DNA of 64,000 nucleotides, from contig CANXME010002559.1 of assembly GCA_948144175.1 (NCBI GenBank), forward strand, positions 806,001-870,000, given 5' to 3'. Source of the DNA: Closterium sp. NIES-65. Its lineage: Eukaryota > Streptophyta > Zygnematophyceae > Desmidiales > Closteriaceae. Shown piece after piece: positions 20,312 through 31,100 of the stretch (positions are counted from its first letter, which is position 1; every line of letters begins with the position of its first letter). A model generated the notes under the pieces. That model was given only the letters and a program-made list of their open reading frames with translations, made no database searches and was not told where the DNA came from. The position numbers and the translations under genes are program-made.

Positions 20312-22263
20312 ATGGCGACTCCGCGAGTTCTTCGTTTCGACGCCGACGGTAGACCCCTTGACTTTTCCGTCTGGCTTCTTCGCGCTCGTCGTCTGTTAGA
20401 GAGTCAGGTCCAGGGGGGCGAGACCCTCTGGTCACACGCTACTGGTGACCTCCCCGAGCCCCCCGAGCCTACAGCTTTAGGCCCTGCTCCTGACGACGCT
20501 GCTACGGCTCGCTTTGCCCGTCAGCGCGCCGACCGGACGGCTTGGACGTCGCGTGACGCTGCGGCCTGCATCGCACTCAGCAGCCTCCTCCCTGAGTCCG
20601 AGGAGGTCCACTTTACTCAGGTTCGCACCGCTGCTGCGTACCTCACTGCGATTAAGGCCCGCTACTCTACTCCCGCTACTGTCTCTCTTGGCCGTCTTTT
20701 CCTCCCGTTCCTGTTTCCTGATCTTGCCTCGTTTGAGCGCTCTGCTGACTTGATCGCTCACCTCCGCTCGCTCGACGCTAGTTACCGCGCTGCTTGCACT
20801 GAGGCACAGCTTACACTGCTTCCTCCCCCCATGGCGATCACTGTCTATTTCATCGCCACTAGCCTCCCTGACCGCCTTGCCTCCGTTCGTGACGCGCTTC
20901 TGCTGAAGCACCCTAGTGAGCTGACTATAGAGGTCCTTGAGTCTGCACTCAAGGACGTCGAGAGCAACCTTCGTTCGGTAGCTGCCGCCTCTGGTACTGT
21001 GTCCCCCCCACTCTTCCACGGGTGCACAGTCCCGCAGTTACCCACCTTCACTGCCTCTCTTGCCACTGCCGCTACTGACGCGACTGCGGCTGCTGTTACG
21101 ACTGCGGCTGCTGTTACGACTGCGTCGCGGTCCCGCGGCAGGGGGGGCAAGAAAGGTGGTTCCGGTGGAGGTGGAGGCGGAGGTAGCGGAGGTAGTGGGG
21201 GTGCTGTTGCGACTGGCGGTGGTGGGAGTGCAGCGTCTGGAGAGACCCCTCGTGCAGCGGCTGGTGACTCCACTGCACCTGCTGGTGGCGGCGACCCTCG
21301 AGCTCGTCAGTCGCCTCATGTACTGCCGGCCCCGCTAGGTGGAGCAGCGGCGTGGTACCAGGCTCAGCGTCAGCAGCACCTTCAGCAGCAGCAGCAGCAG
21401 CCCCTTTCCTCCCAGCAGCCTCAGCAGCAGCAGCGTCAGCAGCTGGCTCCGGGGTCGGGGCTGCGTCAGCCCCAGCGCGGTGCTGCTTACCCTCCCTGCC
21501 CCTACCAGGTTCAGACAGGTCCTCGTCGGGGCCACCCTTGTGGCCGCTTTCACCCCCCTGGTCAGTGCTTTGCTCAGCTCACTGACACGGTCCGGTTGAC
21601 CTACGGGGTTGGCGGTCCTGCTCCTGACTGGCTTCCTCTGGTTCAGCGCAACGGCTCCGCTCTGTGGGGCATGTCTGCTGAGCAGTTAGTTGATCTGATT
21701 AGTGCTCCTCATGCTATGTATGCTGTTGTTGACTCTAGTGTTTCTGACTCTGTTTACTCTGGTGTTGTTAGCTTAGGTGCTAGTCTTGCTCAGTTGCCTG
21801 TTGCTAGTGTAGGTACTTGTGTAGACTCTAGACCAGCGACTACCTCAGAGGACGCTTCGCTGTCGTTCACACTAGACTCTGGAGCCTCCCACTGCTTCTT
21901 TCGGGACAGCACGACACTTACACCACTTCCTGCGCCTGTTTCTGTAGCGTTGGCTGATCCCACTACGGGACCAGTCACTGCACGTCACACTACCACTTTA
22001 CCGTGTCCTGCTGCTCCCTCCGGGTCTCTCACTGGGTTTCACGTCCCCTCGTTCTCCCGGAACTTGGTGGGCGTGCGACCCCTCGTGAGTCAGCACGTGG
22101 GTGTGTGGTTTGAGCCTTCTGGAGAGACTGCGGTGTGTGTTGACGGAGACTCTTACCAGCCTCTTGCTACCTTTACTGCTGAGCCGGGCTCGGGTCTCTA
22201 CACTCTTCACACTGGCCCGCGTGCGCCGCAGCAGCAGCCGCAGCAGTAGCAGCAGCCGCAGCC

Positions 22264-22302
<39 letters not shown>

Positions 22303-25300
22303 CCAGCGGCCGCACCAGCAGCCCCCCCTACTGCCACTGCCCCCGGTTCCCCCCCCCGTTCGGGTCCCCGCGTCTCACCAGGTTGCTACGTCCCCCCAGG
22401 TGTCTGTGTCGTGTCAGGTTCCTACGTCTGTTCCAGTCGCTGCGTCGTGCTCCTGCCGGTCACTTGCCCACCCCACCGTTCTGTGGCACCACCGGATGGG
22501 GCACCCGTCCCTTCCACGTCTGCGCGCTATGTCTAGTCAGCGTCTTGTCCTAGGCCTCCCACGTGTCTTGCCGTCGCTGCCGCCTTCGCCTGCGCCGCCG
22601 TGTCGTCCCTGCGTCGAGGGTAGGCTGCGCACCACCCCTCACTCCTCCTCCCTTCGTCCGGCCACCGAGCCTTTTGAGACGCTTCACTTGGACGTCTGGG
22701 GCCCAGCCCCTCGTCTAGGCCCTGAGCGTGAGCGTTACTTTCTGGTGGTCGTTGACGACTTCTCCCGCTACACCACAGTGTTCCCTCTGGCGAAGAAGTC
22801 TGAGGTGACTTCTACGCTGATCAGGTGGTTGCTCACCACCGAGGACACTCGTGGTCGTCGTGTCAGCTGTCTCCACTCCGACCGTGGGGGTGAGTTTCGC
22901 TCCGGCATTCTCACTGGATTCTGTCGCGAGCAGGGCATTCGTCAGTCCTGGACGCTTCCAGAGTCCCCACAGCAGAATGGGGTTGCTGAGCGCCGCATAG
23001 GCCTGGTCATGGAGATCGCCCGCACCTCCCTGACTCACGCCTGTGCCCCCCATTTTCTGTGGCCCTACGCGGTCAGGTACGCCGCGCACCAGCTGAACCT
23101 TTGGCCACGTGTCTCTCGACCAGAGGTTTCACCGACCAGTCTTTGGACAGGGTCCCCTGGTGTTGCGTCGCGGTTTCGTGTCTGGGGGTGCTTGGCTCTT
23201 GTCCGCGACACCTCCGCGGACAAGCTCTCGCCTCGTGCCGTCCCCTGTGTCTTCCTTGGTTTCCCTGAGGACTCCTCTGACTTCACCTTTTACCACCCTC
23301 CCTCTCACCGGTTCTTTGACTCCCGTGACGTCCGTTTCGAGGAGTCCACTCCGTACTACGTCAGGTACCCCAGTCGAGGTCTCCCGGTTCCTCCTCCCCC
23401 CCTCTTCCTGACTGCCGTTCCCCCTCCTGCTCCCCTGGTACAGCCTCCCCCCCCTGGTCCAGCCCCGTCAGGTGTGTCCCAGGCTACCCCTCCTCCTTCA
23501 GTAGCCCCTCCGGTACAGCCTCCCTCCCCACAGTCCTCCTCGCAGCGTGCCGCTGGTGCTAGCTCTCGAGAGGTTGGTGCGGCGCCTGTTCCTGTACCGG
23601 TTTCTGGTTCTGGGGGTGCTGGAGTTGGAGCTGGAGTTGGAGCTGGAGTTGGCACTGGAGTTTCTGGTTCTGGGGGTGCTGGAGTTGGAGCTGGGGTTGG
23701 AGCTGGAGTTTCTGGTTCTGGAGTTGGAGCTGACCCGGTGGGTGCAGAGGACTCTTGTCGTCCGGGAGCTGGTGCTGGCCGCGCGGACACTGGGGGTGCT
23801 GCGTCTGGGGGTGAGGGTGCGCCTCCTTCGGGTTCAGGTGAGCCTGGTTCTGGAGCTGGTGTTAGTGCTGCCTCTGGGGGTGGTGCGCCTAGTTCTTCTG
23901 AGGTGGACTCTGGAGCTGCCGCTGCTTCGGACTCTACTCCACCCCCCCACCCCTACCCGACTAGGCACCAGGCTCGTGTTCGCCGTGCCCGTGACGAGCA
24001 GCTGGCGTTGGAGAGAGAGGAGAGGGAGCTACAGCGGCTGGAGGAGCAGCAGCAGCAGCTGGAGCCGCAGGAGCAGCAGCAGCAGCAGCAGCAGCTGGAC
24101 CCGCAGGAGCAGCAGTCCCAGCAGCAGCCGCGTCCGCAGCAGCAGCAGTCGCAGCCGCAGCAGCAGCAGCCACTTCCTCCTCCTGTCTCGGGTCTTCGGA
24201 TCCTTGGTCTCCCCTCCCCTTCTCCTCCCTCCTCCGCCTCTCCTCCTGTCTACGGTCCCACGTTTCCTCCTCCTGACTCCTCCCCCGCTGTTTTCCCCAG
24301 TTCTCCGCCCTTGTCCTCTTCTCCTCCGTCTCGTTCTTGGGCTACTCGTCGCTCCCCTCGTGCTCGTCCCTCGTCTCCTGTTCCCTTCACTGACCTTCGT
24401 ACTGCCTTCCTTCTTTCTAGTCCACCTCGTCCGTCTCAGTCTGTGCTTCCGTCTCCTCCTGAGTCGGCCCTCACTGTGTCGCTCCCTACTCCTGTCACTG
24501 ACTACTACCGCATGTACCGTCCTGTTCTCTCTCGTGTTCTCGCCTCTCTTGTTACTCACCCTCGTGTCTCTGTGTCCTCTGTGTCCGCTCTTACTGCCGC
24601 GGTTACTGACTTTGCCTCTACCCGCCGCCTTGACTACGCCACCACGCTTGTGACTGCTCCTCCTACCAGTCCTCTGGTCGTCGGGGGTGTGTCTGCCCTT
24701 GGCTGTGACGCCCTAGAGGACAGGCACTTTGAGCTAGAGTTCCTGGCGGCCGCTTCCCCTCATCTCTGTGCCATGCTCCTCGCCCCTGAGGGTGACCCCG
24801 ACGCCCTTGACATTCCGAATCCTCGCACTTACGCTGAGGCAGTGTCAGGGCCTTGGGCCTCTCAGTGGAGAGCTGCCATGGACGCAGAGATGGCCTCCTA
24901 CAGATCCACAGGCACCTACGTCGATGAGGTTCCCCCCCCTGGGGCGAACGTAGTCGACGGCATGTGGATCTACAGGGTGAAGCGACCACCGGGATCTCCC
25001 CCGGTCTTCAAGGCGCGCTACGTGGCTAGAGGTTTCAGTCAGCGCGAGGGAGTTGACTTCTTTCAGACCTTCGCACCTACCCCGAAGATGACCACTCTTC
25101 GGGTGTTACTACACGTAGCAGCACAGAGAGACTACGAGTTACACTCTCTTGACTTCTCCACTGCTTTCCTTCAGGGCAGTCTACACGAGGAGGTCTGGTT
25201 GCGTCGTCCCTCGGCCTTCACTGGCACTTTCCCTCCTGGGACCCAGTGGAGGCTGAGGCGACCTGTTTACGGTCTTTGCCAGGCCCCTCGTGAGTGGCAC

Positions 25301-26380
25301 GACACTCTGCGTTCTACCCTCTCTAACCTTGGGTCCCAGCCGTCTTCTGCCGACCCGTCGCTGTTCGTTCGTCGTGGCTCCACACCGTTCTTTGTTCTGG
25401 TCTACGTCGACGACCTTGTTTTCGCCACTTCGGACAGGGTTGCTTTGGCAGACGTGAAGTCCGAACTGCAGAAGAGACACACGTGCACTGATCTTGGTGA
25501 GCTGCGCTACTACCTTGGCCTGCAGATCACCAGGGACAGAGCCGCTCGCACCATTACACTCTCACAGTCACACATGGTGCAGCAGGTCCTTCAGCGGTTC
25601 GGGCTTCAGCACTCCACCGTACAGCGCACACCTCTAGCTGTTGACCACAGACTCACTGGTCCCTTTCCTGACGAGCCGTTTGAGCCTAGTGGTCCCTACG
25701 CAGAGCTTGTGGGTTGCCTCATGTACCTGATGACTTGTACTCGCCCGGACCTCGCCTTCCCTCTCAGCATCCTTGCGCGCTTTGTTGCGCCAGGGAGACA
25801 CCGTCCTGTTCACTGGACGGCAGCTGTGAGGGTGGCGAAGTACCTAGCGACTACATCAGGCGTGGGGCTAGTTCTTGGAGGGCAGCAGTCTGTCGTACTC
25901 ACTGGTCACTGTGACTCCTCTTACGCTGACGACGCTGAGACTCACAGGTCTACTCAGGGGTACTGTTTCAGTCTGGGTTCTGGAGCTGTTTCCTGGCGTT
26001 CCACGCGCTCCTCTTCTGTCTCGACCTCTACAGCTGAGGCTGAGATTTACGCTGGTGCCATGGCGGCACAGGAGTTGCGGTGGTTGACCTTCTTGCTCGC
26101 CGACCTTGGTGAGCGGCCGAGCTCTGCACCGACCTTGTTTACTGACAACAAGGCGTCGATCCTCCTCTGTCGTGAGCCGCGACTGGAGAGCAGAGTGAAG
26201 CACATTCACGTCAGGTACTTTCTTCTGCGAGAGTTGCAGAGGCGTGGACAGGCTCGCTTCGAGTTTGTAGAGTCCGAGGCCAACACTGCAGACATCTTCA
26301 CCAAGGCGCTTCCGCCTTGTGACCACCAGAGGTGTTGTGTGCAGTTAGGCCTTGTTGACACAGGTTCTAGTCATGCGTAG
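20312..26380 (+). CDS. Element G Gag-Pol polyprotein (one in-frame UAG)
   Basis: The first ATG (M-A-T-P-R-V-L-R-F-D-A-D-G-R) matches the starts of elements C and D. Gag carries an all-helical copia-type core, a G/S-rich linker and an atypical zinc motif near 21496-21570 (C-X13-C-G-R-F-H-X4-C-F). The protease is L-D-S-G-A-S-H-C-F-F. A TAG at 22247-22249 lies in a CAG glutamine tract, where a single C-to-T change explains it; the frame is open on both sides. Then come the pre-integrase motif (W-H-H-R-M-G-H-P), the integrase (H-S-D-R-G-G-E-F and Q-Q-N-G-V-A-E-R), a P/Q/G-rich spacer, reverse transcriptase with Y-V-D-D near 25408, and RNase H ending in A-D-I-F-T-K-A-L. Apart from the TAG it appears complete. 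Confidence 0.9.
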
Positions 26381-26589
26381 ACTTGAGTTTATTGCCTGCT
26401 TCGTCTGTACACTTACTATATATACTTGTGATCTCTTGGACTGGCCTTGTGGCCACTGTTGCTTGTGCTCAGAGTGTGTGGTGACGTTGTGATCCACCCT
26501 GAGCTTTGTTTTCTTTTGGACTGGTCTTGTGACCGTACTCTTTTTTTTTTGTTTTTTGCTAGACACCCCTCACTTAGGCTATGGGGGTG

Positions 26590-26700
26590 TGTCAAATGTT
26601 GTAGCCTGTAGTGAGGTTTGTCTTAGGGGGTACAGAAGTTAGGGTTTGTTATATGTACCCCAACCAACATCAATGGCACCATCCATTCCTCATTTTGACA
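26590..26700 (+). repeat. 3' LTR of element G (111 bp)
   Basis: Same sequence as 19372-19482. Preceded by the polypurine tract ATGGGGGTG (26581-26589) and followed by the TGTGG duplication. Confidence 0.95.
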
Positions 26701-27346
26701 TGTGGGTATGGCCAGGTACCATTGAAGAATCCAAGGAGATTCGCGCCTTCCATCAGGAGTTCAAACTCGAAGCTCCAAGAGTAGAAGTCCTCCCCGTTGT
26801 ATGGTGTGGATGTGTGCAGTCGCAGGATGTTGTTGAACTGTGCTTGTACTTGCAGGACTTCTTCGGTGTCTCGTTTGATGGCGGGAAGAGGAGTCGCTGG
26901 ATGGCGGGGCGGCATGAACGTGAAGGAACCAGGTGAGACCGAATTTGGTGTTTGTTGATTGTGTCGTCCGAACGATGAGTTGTCAATACTCATTGGTGCC
27001 GCTCCGTTGTTTACGCTGTTGCTGTTTGCAGGTTGTGAGGACTGCTGCTGCGACATGAAGTTGAAGAACTCCTCCATTAAGCTTGGGTTGAAGATTGTTG
27101 GCGGCGCTACTGGCGCTTGAGTAGAACGTTATGTCGCTTCCGGCGTTAATCCGGGCGTTGTTCCTCCGTCGGTCTGCAACTCGGAGACCGGGGGTAGAGT
27201 AGATCCCGTAGATGATCTTCTTTCTTTGCTACTTGCCATGTCTTGCTTTTCTTGAATGAAGATTGAACTTCTTGGTTGCTTGCAGATCGGTAGCCTGGAG
27301 GAGGCTTAGTGACGAGAGCCTTTGTTCTCTGCCTGCTCTCATACCA

Positions 27347-27749
27347 TGTTGGGCTGAGAATTTCAGCCTTAGGATCTTTGCAGAGAACAGGCTAATAGGT
27401 GCTAGAGTAGCACAGCGGAAGTCTTTGAGTGAATATACTTGTGCTGGTATGCGAGAACAAGTAATTGATTAAAGCAAAGAGCATACAGGAATATATAGAA
27501 AAGGATAGATTACAGGAAGCAGTTATGTTTTATCGAGACGCATAACGCTTCGACTATCGAGGCGGTTACTGTTCACTGAAGCGTCGCTTGCTGTTTCGTA
27601 ACCTCCAGGCGGTTACAACTCGCAACCTCCAGTTGCGGTTGGATGTGGTACGCGCCTTTTCGACTTCATACTCCTTTTGTTGTGCCTCAGTATCGGGTGA
27701 GGTTCGATACTACAGAAACGTACTAAGTCATGCATTTATATTCCCAACA
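27347..27749 (-). repeat. 5' LTR of element E (right copy, 403 bp)
   Basis: Plus-strand ends are TGTTGGGCTGAG and TATTCCCAACA. On the minus strand the primer-binding site TGGTATGAGAGCAGG follows at 27346-27332, complementary to initiator tRNA-Met with one substitution in the first 12 bases. Confidence 0.93.
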
Positions 27750-27754
27750 ACAGG

Positions 27755-28010
27755 TGGCAGGGCTGTGGAATGTGTGATGATTGGTGGTTGAGTTTTGGGG
27801 TGTGGGAGGATTGGTGGACTAGACGTGGGAGGATTGGTGGCAGGACCATGGAATGTGTGACTATCGGTTGAAGGGTCGTGGAATGTGTGACGATTGGTTG
27901 GTGGACTAGTCGTGGACAGGCCATGGAATGAGTGATGATGGGTGGAGCGGTTGTGAAACACGAGGCGGTTGGTGGAATGCGAGGTGGTTGGTCGACGGGC
28001 TGTGAACGAT
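27755..28010. repeat. Degenerate minisatellite, right half
   Basis: Imperfect units such as GGAATGTGTGACGATTGGTTGG and GGGAGGATTGGTGG. Continuation of 14090-14328 across element E. Ends about 90 bp before the last exon of the DUF3754 gene. Confidence 0.55.
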
Positions 28011-28102
28011 GCCACAGTTGCAATATGTGCCAGCTCTCTTCTCCAAAAAAATTAGAACAAGTAACTGCCTCGTGTAGGGACGACGCCTCATAAGTATCCG
28101 CC

Positions 28103-31100
28103 TTATGTGGGGACGACCTTGGACATGATCTCCTCTGTGGTGACGCCAATCATCTCATTGGCACGCTTGAGAGACACAGGCGAGTAGAACCCAGCAGAAT
28201 CCTGCAGCAAGAGGAGAGTGGGGGTTGGTGGGGAGAGGATGAGAGGTGGTCGGAAGATCAGCTCAGATAGATCGAAAGTTTCTCCTTAAGTCCAGCTGCT
28301 CGGTGAATGCAGACATCCTACTAGGTTTGTATGCTTGCAAAGACATACCTTGTAACCTTGGTGATGAGGCTGAGAACTGTGAGCTTGTTGCTTGTGGGCA
28401 TTACCAGCTGCTACAAAAACCTGTCTATCCTTTGCTTTTAAGCCTGACTAAGTTTGCTGCTCGCTGAGAATTATGTCACATGCTTGTGGGCATTACCAGC
28501 TCCCACCCCACTAGCTTCGCATGCTTGGAACGAGATTCGAGACGTCTTAAAACTCGGTGCAACTCATTGCAACTCAGAAAACCCTCTAGGTTTGCACGCT
28601 TGCAATGACGCACCAGGGTGACGAGGCCAAGGGCTGTGAGCTTGTTGCAAGCATCAGCAACGTCAAAGTCGAGCTGCTCGTTGAACTCAGCCATCATGAG
28701 GTCCTCGCACCTCTCATCCAGCTCCTGAAACAATCAAAAGCCACAAGTGCACGGAATTCTGAGTTGAAAATAAACGGCTCAAACCTCTCATCCAGCTCCT
28801 ACACTCCTACATGCTGCGTGTTGCGAGTACAACCGTCGCAAATTGCAGTCGTTTCATCGGTACCGATTGGGAGGGTGCAACGAGAAAAACAAACAAAACA
28901 AAGAAGGGAGAATGTAGAAGGGAGATTCGCTGCCTGACCTGAAGTGTCGCTTTGCCCTGGGTCATGAGAATGTAGAAAGAGATAACAACCTCCTTGACCT
29001 GCTCCTCAGCACACAGCATCCAACAGGGGAGTCGAAAAGAGCGTGCAAAAGATGAGTTCTGAGGCCCCTCAAAGGAATGTAGAGGGAGATTACCATCTTT
29101 GGCCTGCTCAGCACACGGCTCCGGTAACGACCGACGGTGTTTCTGCGTTGAAAAATGTTGGGGTTGCAAAAAAAATAAAAATCTCAAAATCCAAAACAAG
29201 TGACCAGAAATGTGAGCCAGAAGGAGATTGCACCTCCCCCGCCTTGCCCCCTCACACACACATGCGCACCTCCTGTTCAATGACTTGGTGGAAGATGTTG
29301 AGCAGCGTGCCATTGCCACTGTCCAGCGTGCCGTCTCGCCCTCTATACCCACCCACCCCTCAAGCACGAACTCGCACACACACACACGCGCCGCACCTCC
29401 TGTTCAATAACTTGGTGGAAAATGTTGAGCAGCGTGCCGTTACCACTGTCCAGCTGCTTGGCATACATGGCGTTCATCATCGCCTGGTTGTACGCTGCCA
29501 TCTTGCTCTGGTAGCTGAAGGGAGGGAGGGACATGGATGGGAGGAGAATGGGGATCACTACGGCTGCTTGGCATACATGGCGTTCATCATCCCCTGGTTG
29601 TGTGCCGCCATCTTGCTCTGGTAGCTGGTGGGAGGGGGGAGGCGAGGAGTGGGGGGAAGATGGGAAAAAGGTGGCGAGGGGAGGAAGTGGGGGGAGGAAG
29701 GGGCCACTGTCCAGCTGCTTGGCATACATGGCATTCACCACTGGCTGGTTGTATGCCGCCATCTTGCTCTGGTAGCTGAAGATAGTGCGGGAAAAAAGGG
29801 GCACTAAGAGCTTGGAGAAGACCCTAATTGACTCAAAAGGTAGGTTACTTACGCAGTGTACATCTTGGAGAAGTAGGCAAAGACTGCAGCCCCGATGGTG
29901 TAGGCCACTGCAACGTCAAATTTCTCGATCTTAAACGACACGAAGAGAGCCGTCTGCAGGGATGGAGGGATGGATCACGGATAGAGGCACGAATTAGCAC
30001 TTGGAAAGAAATATTATTATTGAGGCTCCTGAAATTTGGTGTAGGCCACTGCGTTGCAAATCTCTTTGATCTCAATGACAGCAAGAGAGCGGTTTGCAAT
30101 GATGGAGGGATGTGGGATGGAGGCGAGAATATCCTTGAGGCATCTAGGAACAGCAGAGATCAGGCAGTTGACCGAGTCCCTGGGAGTGAGCTCCGGATTA
30201 TTCTCCCAGCAATCCTGACAGAAGCAACCAGAAGGGCCCACACTCACCCCACCACAACACCCACACTAACCCTACCAGACACACCATACCAGTCAACCTC
30301 CCACAGTCACCCTACTCCACCCACGGCACTCACCAGACCTCCGATGGCTGAGATCATGTAGTTGACCGTGTCCCTGGGAGTGAGCCCTGGATTCTTCTTC
30401 TCAGGCTGCACACAGAGAGCAAAGCGAGTGGGTGAGAACAAAGAGGGTGCGAATGAGCAAGCATGGAAGCCGACGCCAGGTAGGAAGCTGAGGCGGTGAT
30501 TCGATAGAAGTACCAGCACCATCTCGATATCTGCCATGGAAGTGCTCTTGAACTGCTTGAACTCGATCGTCCGGTCTTCCAGCTTCCCTGGTCTAGATTC
30601 CCTAGACCCCTCTTTCTCGTTATAAGCACAAGCCAAATTCGAGTTAAGCACGTGCCAATTCGATATAAGCACGTGCTGACTCACCAGAACCATCTCAATA
30701 TCTGCCATGGGAATGCTCTTGAACTGCTTGAACTCGATCGTCCTGTCGCCCAGCTTCCCTGGCTTCACCTTCTTGCCAGAGGTGGGTCTGTTGGGTCCAC
30801 AGTGGAGGTGTGAGGGGGTGTGAGGAGGTGTGAGGGGATGTATGGAGGTGTGAGGGGGTGTATGGAGGTGTGAGGGGGTGTATGGAGGTGTGAGGGGGTG
30901 TATGGAGGTGTGAGGGGGTGTATAGAGGTGTGGGGGTGTATGGAGGAGTGGGGGTGTATGGAGGTGTGGGGATGTATGGAGGTGTGGGGGTGTATGGAGG
31001 TGTGGGGGGGTGTATGGAAGTGTGAGGGGATGTATGGAGGTGTGAGGGGGTGTATGGAGGTGTGGGGGTGTATGGAGGTGTGGGGGTGTATAGAGGTGTG

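Larger units (their letters stand above)
19372..26700 (+). mobile_element. Element G: very young lineage-2 Ty1/copia retrotransposon inside element E
   Basis: A complete element of 7,329 bp with 111-bp LTRs (19372-19482 and 26590-26700) that look identical base for base. Exact 5-bp target duplication TGTGG (19367-19371 and 26701-26705). Primer-binding site TGGTATCAGCTAGG at 19483; polypurine tract ATGGGGGTG at 26581. It has a repeat-rich leader (to 20311) and one gag-pol frame (20312-26380) interrupted by a single TAG in a glutamine tract. Inserted opposite in orientation to E. Confidence 0.95.
18772..27239 (-). pseudogene. Element E gag, split by element G
   Basis: Gag starts at ATG 27239-27237, runs to 26706, and resumes at 19371 after the G insertion. 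The two halves join through the TGTGG duplication in the same domain that is continuous in element B. Recognisable parts are F-Y-S-W-S-F-E-F-E-L, Y-T-V-L-L-R-N-L-S, and a canonical C-x2-C-x4-H-x4-C zinc knuckle (C-H-L-C-R-T-S-G-H-T-R-F-N-C) at the end. Two in-frame stops occur: a TAA about 37 codons after the start, and a TAG (18772-18774) directly after the knuckle. Pol follows in the same frame after the TAG. Confidence 0.82.
14329..27749 (-). mobile_element. Element E: lineage-1 Ty1/copia retrotransposon with nested element G
   Basis: Bounded by 403-bp LTRs (14329-14731 and 27347-27749) and by the exact 5-bp duplication ACAGG (14324-14328 and 27750-27754). The two LTRs differ at about six positions by eye, mostly C/T or G/A. 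On the minus strand the order is 5' LTR, primer-binding site TGGTATGAGAGC, gag (from 27239), pol, 3' LTR. Element G sits in gag at 19372-26700. E's own length without G is about 6.1 kb. Pol is open throughout, but gag has an early TAA and a TAG, besides the G insertion. Confidence 0.94.
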
